Source of the DNA: Gottfriedia solisilvae
Lineage (GTDB): Bacteria; Bacillota; Bacilli; Bacillales; Bacillaceae_G
DNA length: 64,000 nucleotides
NCBI RefSeq assembly: GCF_002128405.1
Contig: NZ_NETJ01000006.1
Span: 124,001 to 188,000, forward strand
Reading direction: 5' to 3'
A model generated the notes under the pieces. The model was not told where the DNA came from. It saw nothing but the letters and a program-made list of their open reading frames with translations, and searched no databases. Within the stretch, counting starts at the first letter, position 1. Every line of letters begins with the position of its first letter. The translations under genes were made by a program, and so were the position numbers. Shown one piece after another: positions 34,993 through 44,162 of the stretch.

Positions 34993-35799
34993 TTATTTAC
35001 CAAGTGCACTAGATTTTGTTGTACATCTTTCCATAGCGGCGATAATTGATGAGCGGAATCCTTGTTTTTCTAACTCAGCAATTGCTTCAATTGTTGCTCC
35101 ACCAGGCGTACATACTTGGTCTTTTAATTCGCCTGGATGTAATTCAGTTTCAAGTACCATCTTAGCAGCGCCAAGTACTGCTTGGGCAGCCAGATTATAA
35201 GCTTGTTTACGTGGGATTCCTTGTAAAACGGCGCCATCTGCTAGTGCTTCAATCATTAAATACACATAAGCAGGTGAGGATCCACTAACTGCCGGGATTG
35301 CATCCATTAAATTTTCGTTTACAATTTCGCATTTTCCGAAGCTATTAAAAATAGCCATAACTTCATTAAGTTCTGAATCTGTAACGATTTTATTATGGCA
35401 AAGCGCACTCATGCCTTCTCTTACTAATGATGGGGTATTTGGCATTGTACGAATAATTTTTACTTCCTTACCAAAAGATTTTTCTACCCCTTCTAAAGTA
35501 ATACCTGCTGCAATTGTGATAATAACCGTGTGATTTGAAATGCTATCCTTAATTTCATCAATGATTGTTGGATACAAATCTGGTTTGACAGCTAAGAATA
35601 AATAATCGACTTTTGTAGCTAATTCCACATTGTTTTGTAATGTTTGAATCTCATATAAAGCTTTTACTTTTAAAAGTGTTTCATTCGATTTAGCACTTAC
35701 AATTATGTTATTTCTTTCAATTAGATTGGAGTCAATTAACCCGCCGATCATCGCTTGGGCCATCTTCCCGCATCCTATAAAACCTATTTTCTTATCCAT
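34993..35799 (-). CDS. proC: Pyrroline-5-carboxylate reductase
   Basis: The protein has 268 residues with an N-terminal Rossmann motif GFIGCGKMAQAMIGG (6-20) and the conserved C-terminal helix ELHPGELKDQVCTPGGATIEA (about 216-236). It makes proline from pyrroline-5-carboxylate using NAD(P)H. Bacillus genomes often have several copies (proH, proI, proG), so the exact parologue is not decided. The start ATG at 35799 has GGATGTG upstream, a moderate site. It is not at this place in B. subtilis and sits between two terminators. Confidence 0.92.
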   Translation of the reverse strand: MDKKIGFIGCGKMAQAMIGGLIDSNLIERNNIIVSAKSNETLLKVKALYEIQTLQNNVELATKVDYLFLAVKPDLYPTIIDEIKDSISNHTVIITIAAGITLEGVEKSFGKEVKIIRTMPNTPSLVREGMSALCHNKIVTDSELNEVMAIFNSFGKCEIVNENLMDAIPAVSGSSPAYVYLMIEALADGAVLQGIPRKQAYNLAAQAVLGAAKMVLETELHPGELKDQVCTPGGATIEAIAELEKQGFRSSIIAAMERCTTKSSALGK

Positions 35800-35963
35800 T
35801 TCGTCACATCCATTATTAAGTAATAAATTGAATTATACAATAGGGCCTAATTTTTACCAAATAATAGTTTATTAAAAAATTTTAATATTATCTTCCCGTT
35901 TACATCATTTTTTTTGTAAAATAGAATTTGCAGGTGATATTGAAGCTTCATAAGGGGGGAATT

Positions 35964-37004
35964 ATGAAACATACATGTATACAGCATAAAGACAAAAATA
36001 CGATCCAATTAATCCAAGAATTTATTCAAACTTATGGTGGTTCCTCGCAAACACATTTAGGATTTCTTGGGGATAAGGATATTTTTGTTACAAAAAATAA
36101 AAAGGCTGCATTTCTCTATCGAAAAAATAAAGACAAATTTGTTGTTTTAGGAGACGCACTTGGCGAAAATTCTATAGAAGCATTACTTGAATTTGAACAA
36201 TATGCCAGGAGCATGAAATGTGTGCCGTGTTTTTATCAAATAAATGAAAATATGAAAGAAGTATATATAAAAGCGGGATATAGCTTATTTAAATTAGGCG
36301 AAGAAGCCGTTGTGGAGTTAGAACAATATGAAATAACAGGGAAAAAAGGTGCGAAGCTTCGTACGAAAAGAAATAGATTAATTCGTCAAGGCTTTGAATT
36401 TGAAGTTTCAACGCCAGAACATGATGAATATTTCCTTGAGAATTTAAAAAAAGTATCAGATGAATGGTTAAATGGAAGAGAAGAACTATCGTTTTCTGTC
36501 AGTTCTTTTCACTATGATTATGTTTCAAACTTTCCTGTTGCAAGTTTAAAAAATAGTGATGGAGAAATCATTGCATTTGCAACCTTAGCAATTGAAGGTG
36601 ACATCATTTCTATTGATTTAATGAGACATAAAAGAGATATGCCGTACGGAGCAATGGATATGCTATTTATTTCAATCCTATTTTGGGCTAAAGAAAAAGG
36701 ATTTGTTAAGTGTAGTTTAGGAATGGCACCTTTAGCGAATGTAGGAATTGATTCCAATGCTACTTTATATGAAAAATCAGCCAAATTAGTATTTAAATAC
36801 GGTAATTCGATTTATAATTTTAAAGGGTTACTAACATATAAAAGTAAGTTTGCAAATTGTTGGGAACCAAAGTATTTAGCATATAAACCTTACACATTTA
36901 TTATGGTAGTAAATACTTTGTATAAAATTGTGCACGGAAAAAAATCATTCGATTCAATCATTAAATTTAAAAAACCTGTCTTAAAAAAAGCAAAAATAAG
37001 TTAA
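35964..37004 (+). CDS. Stand-alone MprF-type (DUF2156) aminoacyl-phosphatidylglycerol synthase domain
   Basis: The 346-residue protein consists only of the tandem GNAT-like DUF2156 fold that forms the C-terminal catalytic half of MprF. FLGDKDIFVTKNKKAAF near 35-51, KRNRLIRQGFEFE near 132-144, SLGMAPLANVG near 252-262 and YNFKGLLTYKSKF near 284-296 match its conserved blocks. MprF normally has about 14 membrane helices (flippase) before this; they are absent. It may transfer an amino acid from tRNA to a lipid. ATG at 35964 follows AAGGGGGG. No flippase partner nearby. Confidence 0.8.
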   Translation: MKHTCIQHKDKNTIQLIQEFIQTYGGSSQTHLGFLGDKDIFVTKNKKAAFLYRKNKDKFVVLGDALGENSIEALLEFEQYARSMKCVPCFYQINENMKEVYIKAGYSLFKLGEEAVVELEQYEITGKKGAKLRTKRNRLIRQGFEFEVSTPEHDEYFLENLKKVSDEWLNGREELSFSVSSFHYDYVSNFPVASLKNSDGEIIAFATLAIEGDIISIDLMRHKRDMPYGAMDMLFISILFWAKEKGFVKCSLGMAPLANVGIDSNATLYEKSAKLVFKYGNSIYNFKGLLTYKSKFANCWEPKYLAYKPYTFIMVVNTLYKIVHGKKSFDSIIKFKKPVLKKAKIS

Positions 37005-37011
37005 TTGAGTA

Positions 37012-37047
37012 AAGACCTTGATCTAGTTCAAGGTCTTCTTTATTTTT
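37012..37047 (+). terminator. Terminator after the DUF2156 gene
   Basis: AAGACCTTGA/TCAAGGTCTT perfect 10-bp stem, then CTTTATTTTTT. Confidence 0.88.
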
Positions 37048-37088
37048 TAAACTCATCTCTCATACATTGTTGTTTTAGTATGCGTTAG

Positions 37089-37276
37089 TTGATTACAACT
37101 CCAGGTTGCTCCCTTTCCGTGGGGCGTAGATCTGAGCCTCCTGGGTCCACACGACGTGGATCATGCATGCGTTACGACAGGACGTCGTAGTTTTAGCATG
37201 CCTACCTTACTTGGCCTATGGGGTCTCAGCCTTCCCGCATCTCCCACAGGAGTCTCGCACCTTCCGTTGAAATCAA
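37089..37276 (-). repeat. Copy B of the 185-bp inverted-repeat element
   Basis: A 188-bp unit in the opposite orientation to copy A, with TTGATT and AATCAA ends and the same internal blocks, including GATCATGCATGC and TAGCATGCCTACCTTACTTG. It lies between an MprF-like gene and ytxK. No open frame. Confidence 0.88.
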
Positions 37277-37479
37277 CTTCTGCCTTTATCTTATAAATCA
37301 AACAAACAACAATCTTTTAGAAAAGCGTCTTATTTAGGTCTTTAGAAATTGTAGCGACTAGTCTTGCACGTTTCACAAAAAAGAACCTTATAAAAAGTAA
37401 ATTTTATTTCAAATTCATCCAAATATAGAAAGAAATACAAACAAGCTAAAAAGAAATAACTTTTATACAATTAATAAAG
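37277..37479. other. AT-rich stretch with no gene
   Basis: No ribosome site, hairpin of note or open frame is seen between the repeat and the ytxK promoter. Confidence 0.5.
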
Positions 37480-37508
37480 TGGACACGCTTAAAAGGCATA
37501 CGTATAAT
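37480..37508 (+). promoter_or_regulatory. Sigma-A promoter of ytxK
   Basis: TGGACA (37480-37485), 17-base spacer, perfect TATAAT (37503-37508), 43 bases before ytxK. Confidence 0.8.
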
Positions 37509-37551
37509 GAGAAACAATGATTAAACAAATTAGAAAGTGAGGAATACATAT

Positions 37552-38544
37552 ATGAGTAAAGAAAATACGGTTGAAATTTTATTTAATAACATAGATGAAT
37601 CTACAGAATTGTTAAAAGACAGTTTAGAGCTCTCTTATTTAGAAGCATTAATAGAAACTGGTGAGAATTTCTTCGAAGGGGAAATTTTACAAGAAGAAAT
37701 AAATGACTTACAACAAGAGAAACTAATGAAAACAATCCAACAATATAATGAAACAACAAAAGATAATGAAAGCATAAGACGAGCGTTTCAATTAGCAATC
37801 TTAAAAGGAATGAAACAAGGTGTCCAAACAAATCATGAGATGACACCTGATGGTATTGCCTTTATTGTTTCCTATTTAGTTGGAAAATTTACAGATGGAA
37901 AAAAAGATTTGAAAATTTTAGACCCAGCTATCGGTACAGGTAATCTTTTATTAACGATTCTAAATGCGTCTAAAGATAAATTTACTGATTCAGTTGGAAT
38001 AGACGTAGATGATGTTTTAGTAAGAATCGCATTTGTTGTCGGAAATTTATTAGGTCACGAAATAGAATTATTTAATCAAGATAGCTTGGCACCTCTTTTT
38101 GTTGATCCAGTTGACTTAGTTGTATGCGATCTTCCTATCGGTTTTTATCCGAATGATGAACGTGCAAAAGCTTATACACTAAAAGCAAAGGAAGGCATGT
38201 CTTTTGCGCATCATTTATTCATTGAACAGAGTATGAACTATTTAAAATCTGGTGGATTTTTCATCGGATTAGTACCAAATCATCTTTTTACTTCTGAACA
38301 ATCTCAAGCATTACAGAACTATATTAATGAAACAGGTGTGATTCAAGGATTAATACAGTTGCCATTATCTGCCTTTAAGGATGAAAGACATCAAAAAAGC
38401 ATATTAATTATCCGAAAAAATGCAGAAAATATGAAGAAGCCGAAACATGCTTTATTAGTTGATTTCCCTAAGTTAACTAATATGAAGGCTGTTGAAGACA
38501 TCATGCTTCAAATGAATTCATGGTTTAAAGAAAATTTACAATAA
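37552..38544 (+). CDS. ytxK: YtxK, class I methyltransferase-fold protein
   Basis: This 330-residue protein resembles N6-adenine DNA methyltransferases (329 residues in B. subtilis). SAM motif I is LDPAIGTGN at 123-131. Motif IV, NPPY/F in active N6 enzymes, is DLPIG at 193-197, so the catalytic residues differ. It may be a methyltransferase of other specificity or a degenerate binding protein. It lacks a specificity subunit or nuclease nearby. ATG at 37552 follows GTGAGG. It precedes ackA by 90 bases, as in B. subtilis, where the pair is conserved. Confidence 0.9.
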   Translation: MSKENTVEILFNNIDESTELLKDSLELSYLEALIETGENFFEGEILQEEINDLQQEKLMKTIQQYNETTKDNESIRRAFQLAILKGMKQGVQTNHEMTPDGIAFIVSYLVGKFTDGKKDLKILDPAIGTGNLLLTILNASKDKFTDSVGIDVDDVLVRIAFVVGNLLGHEIELFNQDSLAPLFVDPVDLVVCDLPIGFYPNDERAKAYTLKAKEGMSFAHHLFIEQSMNYLKSGGFFIGLVPNHLFTSEQSQALQNYINETGVIQGLIQLPLSAFKDERHQKSILIIRKNAENMKKPKHALLVDFPKLTNMKAVEDIMLQMNSWFKENLQ

Positions 38545-38634
38545 TTGAACTTTTAAACACGTAAACTTATTTGTGTTATAATGATTTCAATAAAAAAAAT
38601 ATAACAGTTTCATGTTTAAAGGAGATGTTGAAAC

Positions 38635-39822
38635 ATGGCAAATATTCTTGCAATTAACGCTGGTTCTTCTTCGTTAAAGTTCCAATTAATCGAGATGCCT
38701 AGTGAAAGAGTACTTACAATAGGGTTAGTAGAACGTATTGGTCTGAAAGATAGTGTTTTTATTATCACAGTAAATGGTGAAAAAATTAAAGAAGTAACAG
38801 ACATAGTTGATCACGCTGTAGCAGTAAAAATGCTATTAGATAAGCTAACAGGTTTAGGCGTTATCTCTTCGTTCGATGAGATTCACGGTGTAGGACATCG
38901 TGTAGTTCACGGTGGAGAATTATTTACTGACTCAGCTTTAATTACTGAAGAAGTAGAGAAGCAAATTGAACTACTTTCAGATTTAGCGCCACTTCATAAT
39001 CCAGCTAACTTAGTTGGAATTCGTGCGTTTAAACAAATTCTACCAAGTATTCCTGCTGTAGCAGTATTTGATACGGCTTTCCACCAAACAATGCCTGAAG
39101 AGTCATTCTTATACAGCTTACCTTATGAATACTATAAACAATTTGGTATTCGAAAATATGGATTCCATGGTACATCTCATAAGTTCGTAACTGCTAGAGC
39201 CGCAGAATTAATCGGTAAACCAATTGAAGAATTACGACTTATTTCATGTCACTTAGGAAATGGTGCAAGTATCGCAGCTGTTAAAGGTGGAAAATCTATT
39301 GATACTTCAATGGGATTCACACCACTTGCAGGTGTAACAATGGGTACTCGTTCAGGTAACTTAGACCCTGCTCTTATTCCTTATATCATGGAAAAAACAG
39401 GGAAAACAGCAGAGGAAGTACTTGAAGTATTAAATAAAGAAAGCGGAATGCTTGGAATTTCAGGTTTCTCAAGTGATTTACGTGATATTGAAACAGCTGC
39501 AGAAGAAGGTAACAAACGTGCTATTATTGCGCAAGATGTATTTGTAAGTCGTATCCATAAATATTTAGGTTCTTACGCTGCACGTATGAAAGGTGTCGAT
39601 GCGATTATTTTCACAGCAGGTATCGGTGAAAATGGTCCGGAAATTCGTGAAGCAGTGTTAGAAGGACTAGAGTTTATGGGAGTTTACTTCGATCCAAGTA
39701 AAAATAATATAAGAGGAAAAGAGGCTTTCATTAGCTTTGATCACTCACCAGTTAAAGTAATTGTTATTCCAACGAATGAAGAAGTTGTAATCGCAAGAGA
39801 CGTTGTTCGTATTGGAATGTAA
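38635..39822 (+). CDS. ackA: Acetate kinase
   Basis: The protein has 395 residues of the ASKHA fold ([10 protein letters not shown] at 7-16, HRVVHGG near 86-92, HNPAN, FHGTSHK near 178-184, HLGNGAS near 206-212, SGNLDPAL). It interconverts acetyl-phosphate plus ADP with acetate plus ATP, the last step of overflow metabolism. AAAGGAG precedes the ATG. In B. subtilis CcpA activates ackA through an upstream cre; I do not see a convincing cre in the 90 bases upstream here. It opposes AcsA encoded at 7.8 kb. Confidence 0.96.
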   Translation: MANILAINAGSSSLKFQLIEMPSERVLTIGLVERIGLKDSVFIITVNGEKIKEVTDIVDHAVAVKMLLDKLTGLGVISSFDEIHGVGHRVVHGGELFTDSALITEEVEKQIELLSDLAPLHNPANLVGIRAFKQILPSIPAVAVFDTAFHQTMPEESFLYSLPYEYYKQFGIRKYGFHGTSHKFVTARAAELIGKPIEELRLISCHLGNGASIAAVKGGKSIDTSMGFTPLAGVTMGTRSGNLDPALIPYIMEKTGKTAEEVLEVLNKESGMLGISGFSSDLRDIETAAEEGNKRAIIAQDVFVSRIHKYLGSYAARMKGVDAIIFTAGIGENGPEIREAVLEGLEFMGVYFDPSKNNIRGKEAFISFDHSPVKVIVIPTNEEVVIARDVVRIGM

Positions 39823-39833
39823 TGATTTAATAT

Positions 39834-39911
39834 AACGTAGAGCATACAAAAAAAGAAGATCTCATATTCTTATTATGAGTTCACTTTTTTATCGCTCTAC
39901 GTTTTTTTTAT
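39834..39911 (+). terminator. Long terminator after ackA
   Basis: AACGTAGAGC/GCTCTACGTT outer stem, A-rich/T-rich middle and inner CTCATA/TATGAG, then eight T residues. It is unusually long for a terminator. Confidence 0.85.
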
Positions 39912-39927
39912 ACTACGAGGTGATGGT

Positions 39928-40776
39928 ATGGACAGCATAAAAGAATTTAATCTTTGGTTAGAGATTAATGAAAGGATGAGTGAAAAAAGAAAGAATAGTT
40001 CAAATCGATTCGAGCAGATGTTTAAAAAAACCTCTTCTTATATTTCTCAAAAAATTCCTCATGCATATTCTGATGCTTTCAAAGATTTTTTATCAACTGC
40101 ATTCTTTCACTCGCAATCCTTTTTACAAACTTCTAAGCATTTCCATGAAAAGAAAAATGATATTTTACGAAGAGCACAAATATTAAGAAGTGATATAACA
40201 AAAATTAATGACCTAAGGAATTTACCAATACGCCAACTGAATTTTTTAGCCGAACAAGAAATTTCTAAAGCACTCATTATTTCAAGTGTACAAGGTGGCA
40301 TGAGCGGCACGAGTTCTAAACTTGCGATGTTTTGTGATTTACCGGCTTTATTACTAGTAAATCTGAAAACCGTCCAAGAAATTGCTATGTGTTATGGATA
40401 TGACGTCAGTATTCCATTAGAAATGGAATGTTGTTTAAAGGTGTTGCAAGGTGCATTACTCCCTTCGCCAGTAAAATATGAGAGATGGCATACACTAATG
40501 ACTGACACTTTGAAGCATGAAGATGAGGATGTATTTGCAATTTGGGATAGTGAGTTCAACGGAGAAGATGTATATCAAACATTATTTTTACAATTTAGTA
40601 AGCTGTTCATTATACATTCTTTAAAAAATCGTCTAATCGGTGGGGTACCTGTAGTTGGAATAGCTGTTGGGGCCAAATGGAACGAAAATCTTACAAAAAA
40701 TGTTTTAGAGTATACGAAAGCTTTTTATCAATATAGATTGTTATCAAAACGAATAAAAAAAGAGCCAACAGTTTAA
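39928..40776 (+). CDS. EcsC-family protein
   Basis: The 282-residue protein resembles the EcsC domain (AQILRSDITKINDLRNLPIRQLNFLAE, then GGMSGTSSKLAMFCDLPALLLVNLKTVQEIAMCYGYD, cut at conserved glycines). Members are soluble or peripheral proteins of unknown activity, related to the third gene of the B. subtilis ecs transporter operon. A final GVPVVGIAVGAKWN motif is also typical. The ATG follows CGAGGTG. It is monocistronic after the ackA terminator; its stop lies inside the following terminator hairpin. The function is unknown. Confidence 0.8.
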   Translation: MDSIKEFNLWLEINERMSEKRKNSSNRFEQMFKKTSSYISQKIPHAYSDAFKDFLSTAFFHSQSFLQTSKHFHEKKNDILRRAQILRSDITKINDLRNLPIRQLNFLAEQEISKALIISSVQGGMSGTSSKLAMFCDLPALLLVNLKTVQEIAMCYGYDVSIPLEMECCLKVLQGALLPSPVKYERWHTLMTDTLKHEDEDVFAIWDSEFNGEDVYQTLFLQFSKLFIIHSLKNRLIGGVPVVGIAVGAKWNENLTKNVLEYTKAFYQYRLLSKRIKKEPTV

Positions 40777-40793
40777 CAGTTGGCTCTTTTTTT
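40755..40793 (+). terminator. Bidirectional terminator after the EcsC gene
   Basis: AAAAGAGCCAAC/GTTGGCTCTTTT stem flanked by A- and T-runs, shared with the convergent 107-residue gene. Confidence 0.88.
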
Positions 40794-41115
40794 ATCCATG
40801 TATCTTCACATCATCAGATACTTTTTGGTTACTTCTAAACCAAATCCATAAATCATTAATAATGGAAGCCAATTCCGCAATTTCAGAATTTAGTTTACAA
40901 CTAACGACAAAATCAGCTTCGTTATTTAATTGCTCTTGTTTATAGTTAATTGAGAACTCAAGACGTTTAATCCGATCAGGTATATCTCCTCTAATGCATT
41001 CCCATTCTGTTAGAATCGCCTGCTGCTGTTCGTGAGAGTAATCTTCCCAGTCTAATAATAAGTCTGGTAGTAAAATACCTAATCGTTCATCAAATGAAAA
41101 ATAATCTTGTAACAT
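40792..41115 (-). CDS. Hypothetical helical protein, 107 residues
   Basis: The 107-residue acidic protein looks mostly alpha-helical: FDERLGILLPDLLLDWEDYS, then a basic helix (DRIKRLEFSINYKQEQL) and a long amphipathic helix with WIWF near the end. It has no membrane segment, and the cysteines do not form a metal motif. Strong GGGGGAG site before the ATG at 41115 supports a real gene. I do not recognise the family. It is convergent with the EcsC-family gene and shares its terminator. Confidence 0.65.
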   Translation of the reverse strand: MLQDYFSFDERLGILLPDLLLDWEDYSHEQQQAILTEWECIRGDIPDRIKRLEFSINYKQEQLNNEADFVVSCKLNSEIAELASIINDLWIWFRSNQKVSDDVKIHG

Positions 41116-41430
41116 CCGTACTCCCCCTCTACACTATATTATACATTGAAAAAAATAAGTGAAACAATTTGTTTTTTGATATTTTTAAAATAGAGTCTAA
41201 CTACTTTATTTTTAAGACATTCTATTTAACATAAATCAAAAACTAAGTTATATTTACCTTACATATCTAATTTTTTCAAGTTTAGCTATAGCTAACTAAT
41301 TTATTTAAAATTGTATAAGATAGGATAGATAGAAACATACATAAAACTCATGAAATTTAAATAAGAAAAATCTCATTTTAGTCATCAAACATATACTAAG
41401 TTGTTATTAAGATTTGAAAGGAAGAAGGAT
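41116..41430. other. AT-rich intergenic stretch, no gene
   Basis: About 315 bases hold the promoters of the divergent hypothetical and SDR genes. No clear box pair or hairpin could be pinned down. Confidence 0.5.
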
Positions 41431-42201
41431 ATGAAACATGCTGTCATAACAGCAGGGACGAAAGGGTTAGGAAAAAAAGTAACAGAATCGTTCTTAAAAG
41501 AGGGCTACTCTGTTACGGTTACATATTTCTCTGATGATCAGGCAATGAACCAGAGAAAAGAAGAGTGGAAAGAATATTCGGACCGAATTCTCTTTTTAAA
41601 AGGAAATATAACCGATAAAGAATTTTTAAAAGAGATTACGACAAAAACAATGAAGAAATTTGGAAGAATTGATTGTTTAATTAACAATGCCGGACCATAT
41701 CTATTTAACCGTAAAAAACTGGCTGACTACTCTGAAGAGGAGTGGGAATACTTGTTATATGGTAATTTGCACAGTGTGTTTTATTTGTTAAAGCAAATTA
41801 TACCAATAATGAGAGAACAAAAATTTGGTCGTATTATAAATTATGGCTTCCAAGGGGCAAATTCAGCATCGGGTTGGATTTACAGATCAGCGTTTAGTAC
41901 TGCAAAGGTCGGATTAGTTTCACTAACAAAAACAATTGCATATGAAGAAGCTGAACATGGAATCACTTCTAATATGATTTGTCCTGGCGATATATATGGC
42001 GAAATGAAGGAAGCTTCTAGACTTGATGCACTACAAAAAGGTAGTGGAAATGCACCTGTTGGTAGATTTGGTACTGGTGAGGATATTGCTAGAATGGTTC
42101 AGTTTTTGTGTAAAGATGAATCAGATTTTATTACGGGTGATGTAATCGAAATAACAGGTGGCTTAGATGTCATTCATAAATATAGGCATCAATCTTTATA
42201 A
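41431..42201 (+). CDS. ytkK: YtkK-like short-chain dehydrogenase/reductase with altered active site
   Basis: The 256-residue protein has a classical SDR fold with TAGTKGLG (7-14) for NAD(P) and NNAG (85-88). The catalytic YxxxK is replaced by Phe155-x3-Lys159 (FSTAK), and the usual Ser is also not obvious in INYGFQGANS. A tyrosine at 151 lies close by. It resembles FabG-type reductases by overall pattern but may have changed chemistry or only bind nucleotide. Symbol given from similarity in position to ytkK beside ytkL in B. subtilis. ATG at 41431 follows GGAAGAAGG. Confidence 0.8.
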   Translation: MKHAVITAGTKGLGKKVTESFLKEGYSVTVTYFSDDQAMNQRKEEWKEYSDRILFLKGNITDKEFLKEITTKTMKKFGRIDCLINNAGPYLFNRKKLADYSEEEWEYLLYGNLHSVFYLLKQIIPIMREQKFGRIINYGFQGANSASGWIYRSAFSTAKVGLVSLTKTIAYEEAEHGITSNMICPGDIYGEMKEASRLDALQKGSGNAPVGRFGTGEDIARMVQFLCKDESDFITGDVIEITGGLDVIHKYRHQSL

Positions 42202-42277
42202 TGAATAAATGGGACAATTCCAATATTGAAGCATAAATTATAGTACAAAAGATTTTGAATTAACAATTTAATTAGAA

Positions 42278-42291
42278 AAAAAGCGTTTTCA
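42278..42291 (+). promoter_or_regulatory. cre-like site upstream of ald
   Basis: The 14-mer ending in AGCGTTTTCA matches the CcpA cre consensus except for the first two bases, about 105 bases before the ald start. Confidence 0.35.
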
Positions 42292-42394
42292 TTGGGTCAT
42301 TTTACCTTTTTGTGATAAAATAAAGGTGTTATATTTTTAAATATAGAATTCATCCTAAGAGGCACGAATTAATTATATTTCAGGGGGAAATAAA

Positions 42395-43528
42395 ATGCGT
42401 ATTGGGGTACCAAAAGAAATAAAAAATAATGAAAATCGAGTAGCAATTACACCTGCTGGCGTAATGAATTTAGTAGGACATGGTCATACAGTTTTCATCG
42501 AAACAGCAGCTGGTCTAGGTTCAGGTTTTACTGATGAAGAATACGTAAAAGCTGGTGCTTCAATTGTTGAAACAGCTGAAGAAGCTTGGAACAATGAAAT
42601 GGTTATGAAAGTTAAAGAGCCAATTCCAAGTGAGTATGGCTATTTCCGTGAAGGTTTAATTCTTTTCACATATTTACATTTAGCTCCAGAGCCAGAGTTA
42701 ACGAAGGCTTTAATTGATAATAAAGTAGTTGGAATCGCTTACGAAACTGTACAAGTTGGTAACACTTTACCATTATTAACACCAATGAGTGAAGTTGCTG
42801 GTCGTATGTCAGCTCAAATCGGGGCGCAATTCCTTGAGAAAAACAAAGGCGGTAAAGGTATTCTTTTAGGTGGCGTTCCAGGTGTTCGTCGTGGAAAAGT
42901 AACAATCATTGGTGGAGGAGTTGCTGGAACAAATGCTGCTAAAGTAGCTGTAGGTCTTGGCGCTCACGTAACAATGATCGACTTAAACCCTGATCGTTTA
43001 CGTCAATTAGATGATATTTTTGGACATCAAATTACAACATTAATGTCTAATCCATATAATATTTCTGAAGCAGTTAAAGAATCAGATTTAGTAATTGGTG
43101 CAGTATTAATTCCAGGTGCTAAAGCGCCTAAACTTGTTTCAAAAGAAATGATTGAAGCAATGGAACCAGGTTCTGTAGTTGTAGATATCGCAATTGACCA
43201 AGGTGGAATTTTTGAAACGACTGATCGTATTACTACACACGATTTCCCAACATATGAGAAACACGGAGTAGTACATTACGCAGTAGCTAATATGCCTGGC
43301 GCAGTACCTCGAACTTCAACAATGGCATTAACGAATGTAACTGTACCTTATGCTGTTCAAATTGCTAACAAAGGCTACCACAAAGCTTGCTTAGAAAATG
43401 TAGCATTATTAAAAGGTATTAACACTCTTGATGGATATGTAACTTATGAAGCAGTTGCTGAAGCTCACGGTTTAGAGTTTAAAGAAGCAGCTACATTATT
43501 ACAAGGTACATCAGTATCTACGAACTAA
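42395..43528 (+). CDS. ald: Alanine dehydrogenase
   Basis: The protein has 377 residues (378 in B. subtilis). It begins [17 protein letters not shown]; the catalytic Lys75 region (MVMKVKEP) and His96 (YLHLAPEP) are present, and the NAD loop [13 protein letters not shown] is near 171-183. It interconverts L-alanine and pyruvate, supports growth on alanine and is needed for normal sporulation in B. subtilis. CAGGGGG precedes the ATG. In B. subtilis ald lies elsewhere and is controlled by adeR; no adeR gene is linked here. A cre-like site lies upstream. Confidence 0.96.
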   Translation: MRIGVPKEIKNNENRVAITPAGVMNLVGHGHTVFIETAAGLGSGFTDEEYVKAGASIVETAEEAWNNEMVMKVKEPIPSEYGYFREGLILFTYLHLAPEPELTKALIDNKVVGIAYETVQVGNTLPLLTPMSEVAGRMSAQIGAQFLEKNKGGKGILLGGVPGVRRGKVTIIGGGVAGTNAAKVAVGLGAHVTMIDLNPDRLRQLDDIFGHQITTLMSNPYNISEAVKESDLVIGAVLIPGAKAPKLVSKEMIEAMEPGSVVVDIAIDQGGIFETTDRITTHDFPTYEKHGVVHYAVANMPGAVPRTSTMALTNVTVPYAVQIANKGYHKACLENVALLKGINTLDGYVTYEAVAEAHGLEFKEAATLLQGTSVSTN

Positions 43529-43535
43529 TTAGATT

Positions 43536-43572
43536 AAATCCCTTTTCTTATACAGGAAAGGGATTTTTTATT
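43536..43572 (+). terminator. Terminator after ald
   Basis: AAATCCCTTTTC/GGAAAGGGATTT stem (one G-T pair) with T-run. Confidence 0.88.
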
Positions 43573-43600
43573 TGGGCTTCTTAAAATTGATAAGAAATAA

Positions 43601-43632
43601 AAAAGTAGTACAAGTAAACTTGACTACCTTTT
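43601..43632 (-). terminator. Terminator of the pepQ-GNAT operon
   Basis: AAGTAGTACAAGT pairs with ACTTGACTACCTT around a short loop; T-rich on the minus side. Confidence 0.6.
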
Positions 43633-43636
43633 AGTA

Positions 43637-44161
43637 TCATTTCAAATATTCTTCTCTTAAAAAACTATATTGGAACATATCACGATGTTCGCCTCTAAAA
43701 AATTCATGCTTTCTCAGGATTCCATCTAAATGAAAACCATTTTTTGTAAGGAATGTTTGTGATGATAAATTAAAATCGTAAACTTCCCCATACAATTTTA
43801 TTAAATTTAAATTGTTGAAAGCAAAATTTAATAAATAGTTTATTGCGAATGAACCAATTCCTTTATTTTGTAAATCTTTTTCACCAATAAGAATACCAAA
43901 TGCGGCATGGCCATTTTCTTGATCAAGATTTCCAAGCTCAACTCTACCTACACATTGACCATTATACTCAATTGTAAACAAATGAAGCGTTGGTTTTAAA
44001 CCTTCAAAGTACTGATTATAGCCATTTTGCATTTCTTCAAGACTTCTAGGTTTTTCTACTCCAACAAGCCTACCAATCTGATCATCACATTCCCATTTGT
44101 GCATAATCGGAACATCTGGAGGAGTAACCTGTCGAACAATGATGGTACCTATTTGACTCAT
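43637..44161 (-). CDS. GNAT acetyltransferase of the RimJ/RimL type
   Basis: The 174-residue single GNAT domain has the CoA-binding region LQNKGIGSFAINYLL near 96-110 and the RimL-like ending YGEVYDFNLSSQTFLTKNGF (about 122-141). It could acetylate an N-terminal amino group or a small amine; the substrate cannot be read from sequence. Its ATG is one base after the stop of the M24 peptidase gene and no good ribosome site is seen, so it is probably translated by coupling. Joint function with the peptidase is possible but not shown. Confidence 0.85.
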   Translation of the reverse strand: MSQIGTIIVRQVTPPDVPIMHKWECDDQIGRLVGVEKPRSLEEMQNGYNQYFEGLKPTLHLFTIEYNGQCVGRVELGNLDQENGHAAFGILIGEKDLQNKGIGSFAINYLLNFAFNNLNLIKLYGEVYDFNLSSQTFLTKNGFHLDGILRKHEFFRGEHRDMFQYSFLREEYLK

Positions 44162-44162
44162 C

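Noticed and set aside
38545-38634. cre site upstream of ackA as in B. subtilis
   Set aside because: The short ytxK-ackA gap has no sequence close to TGWNANCGNTNWCA. Control may lie farther upstream or differ.
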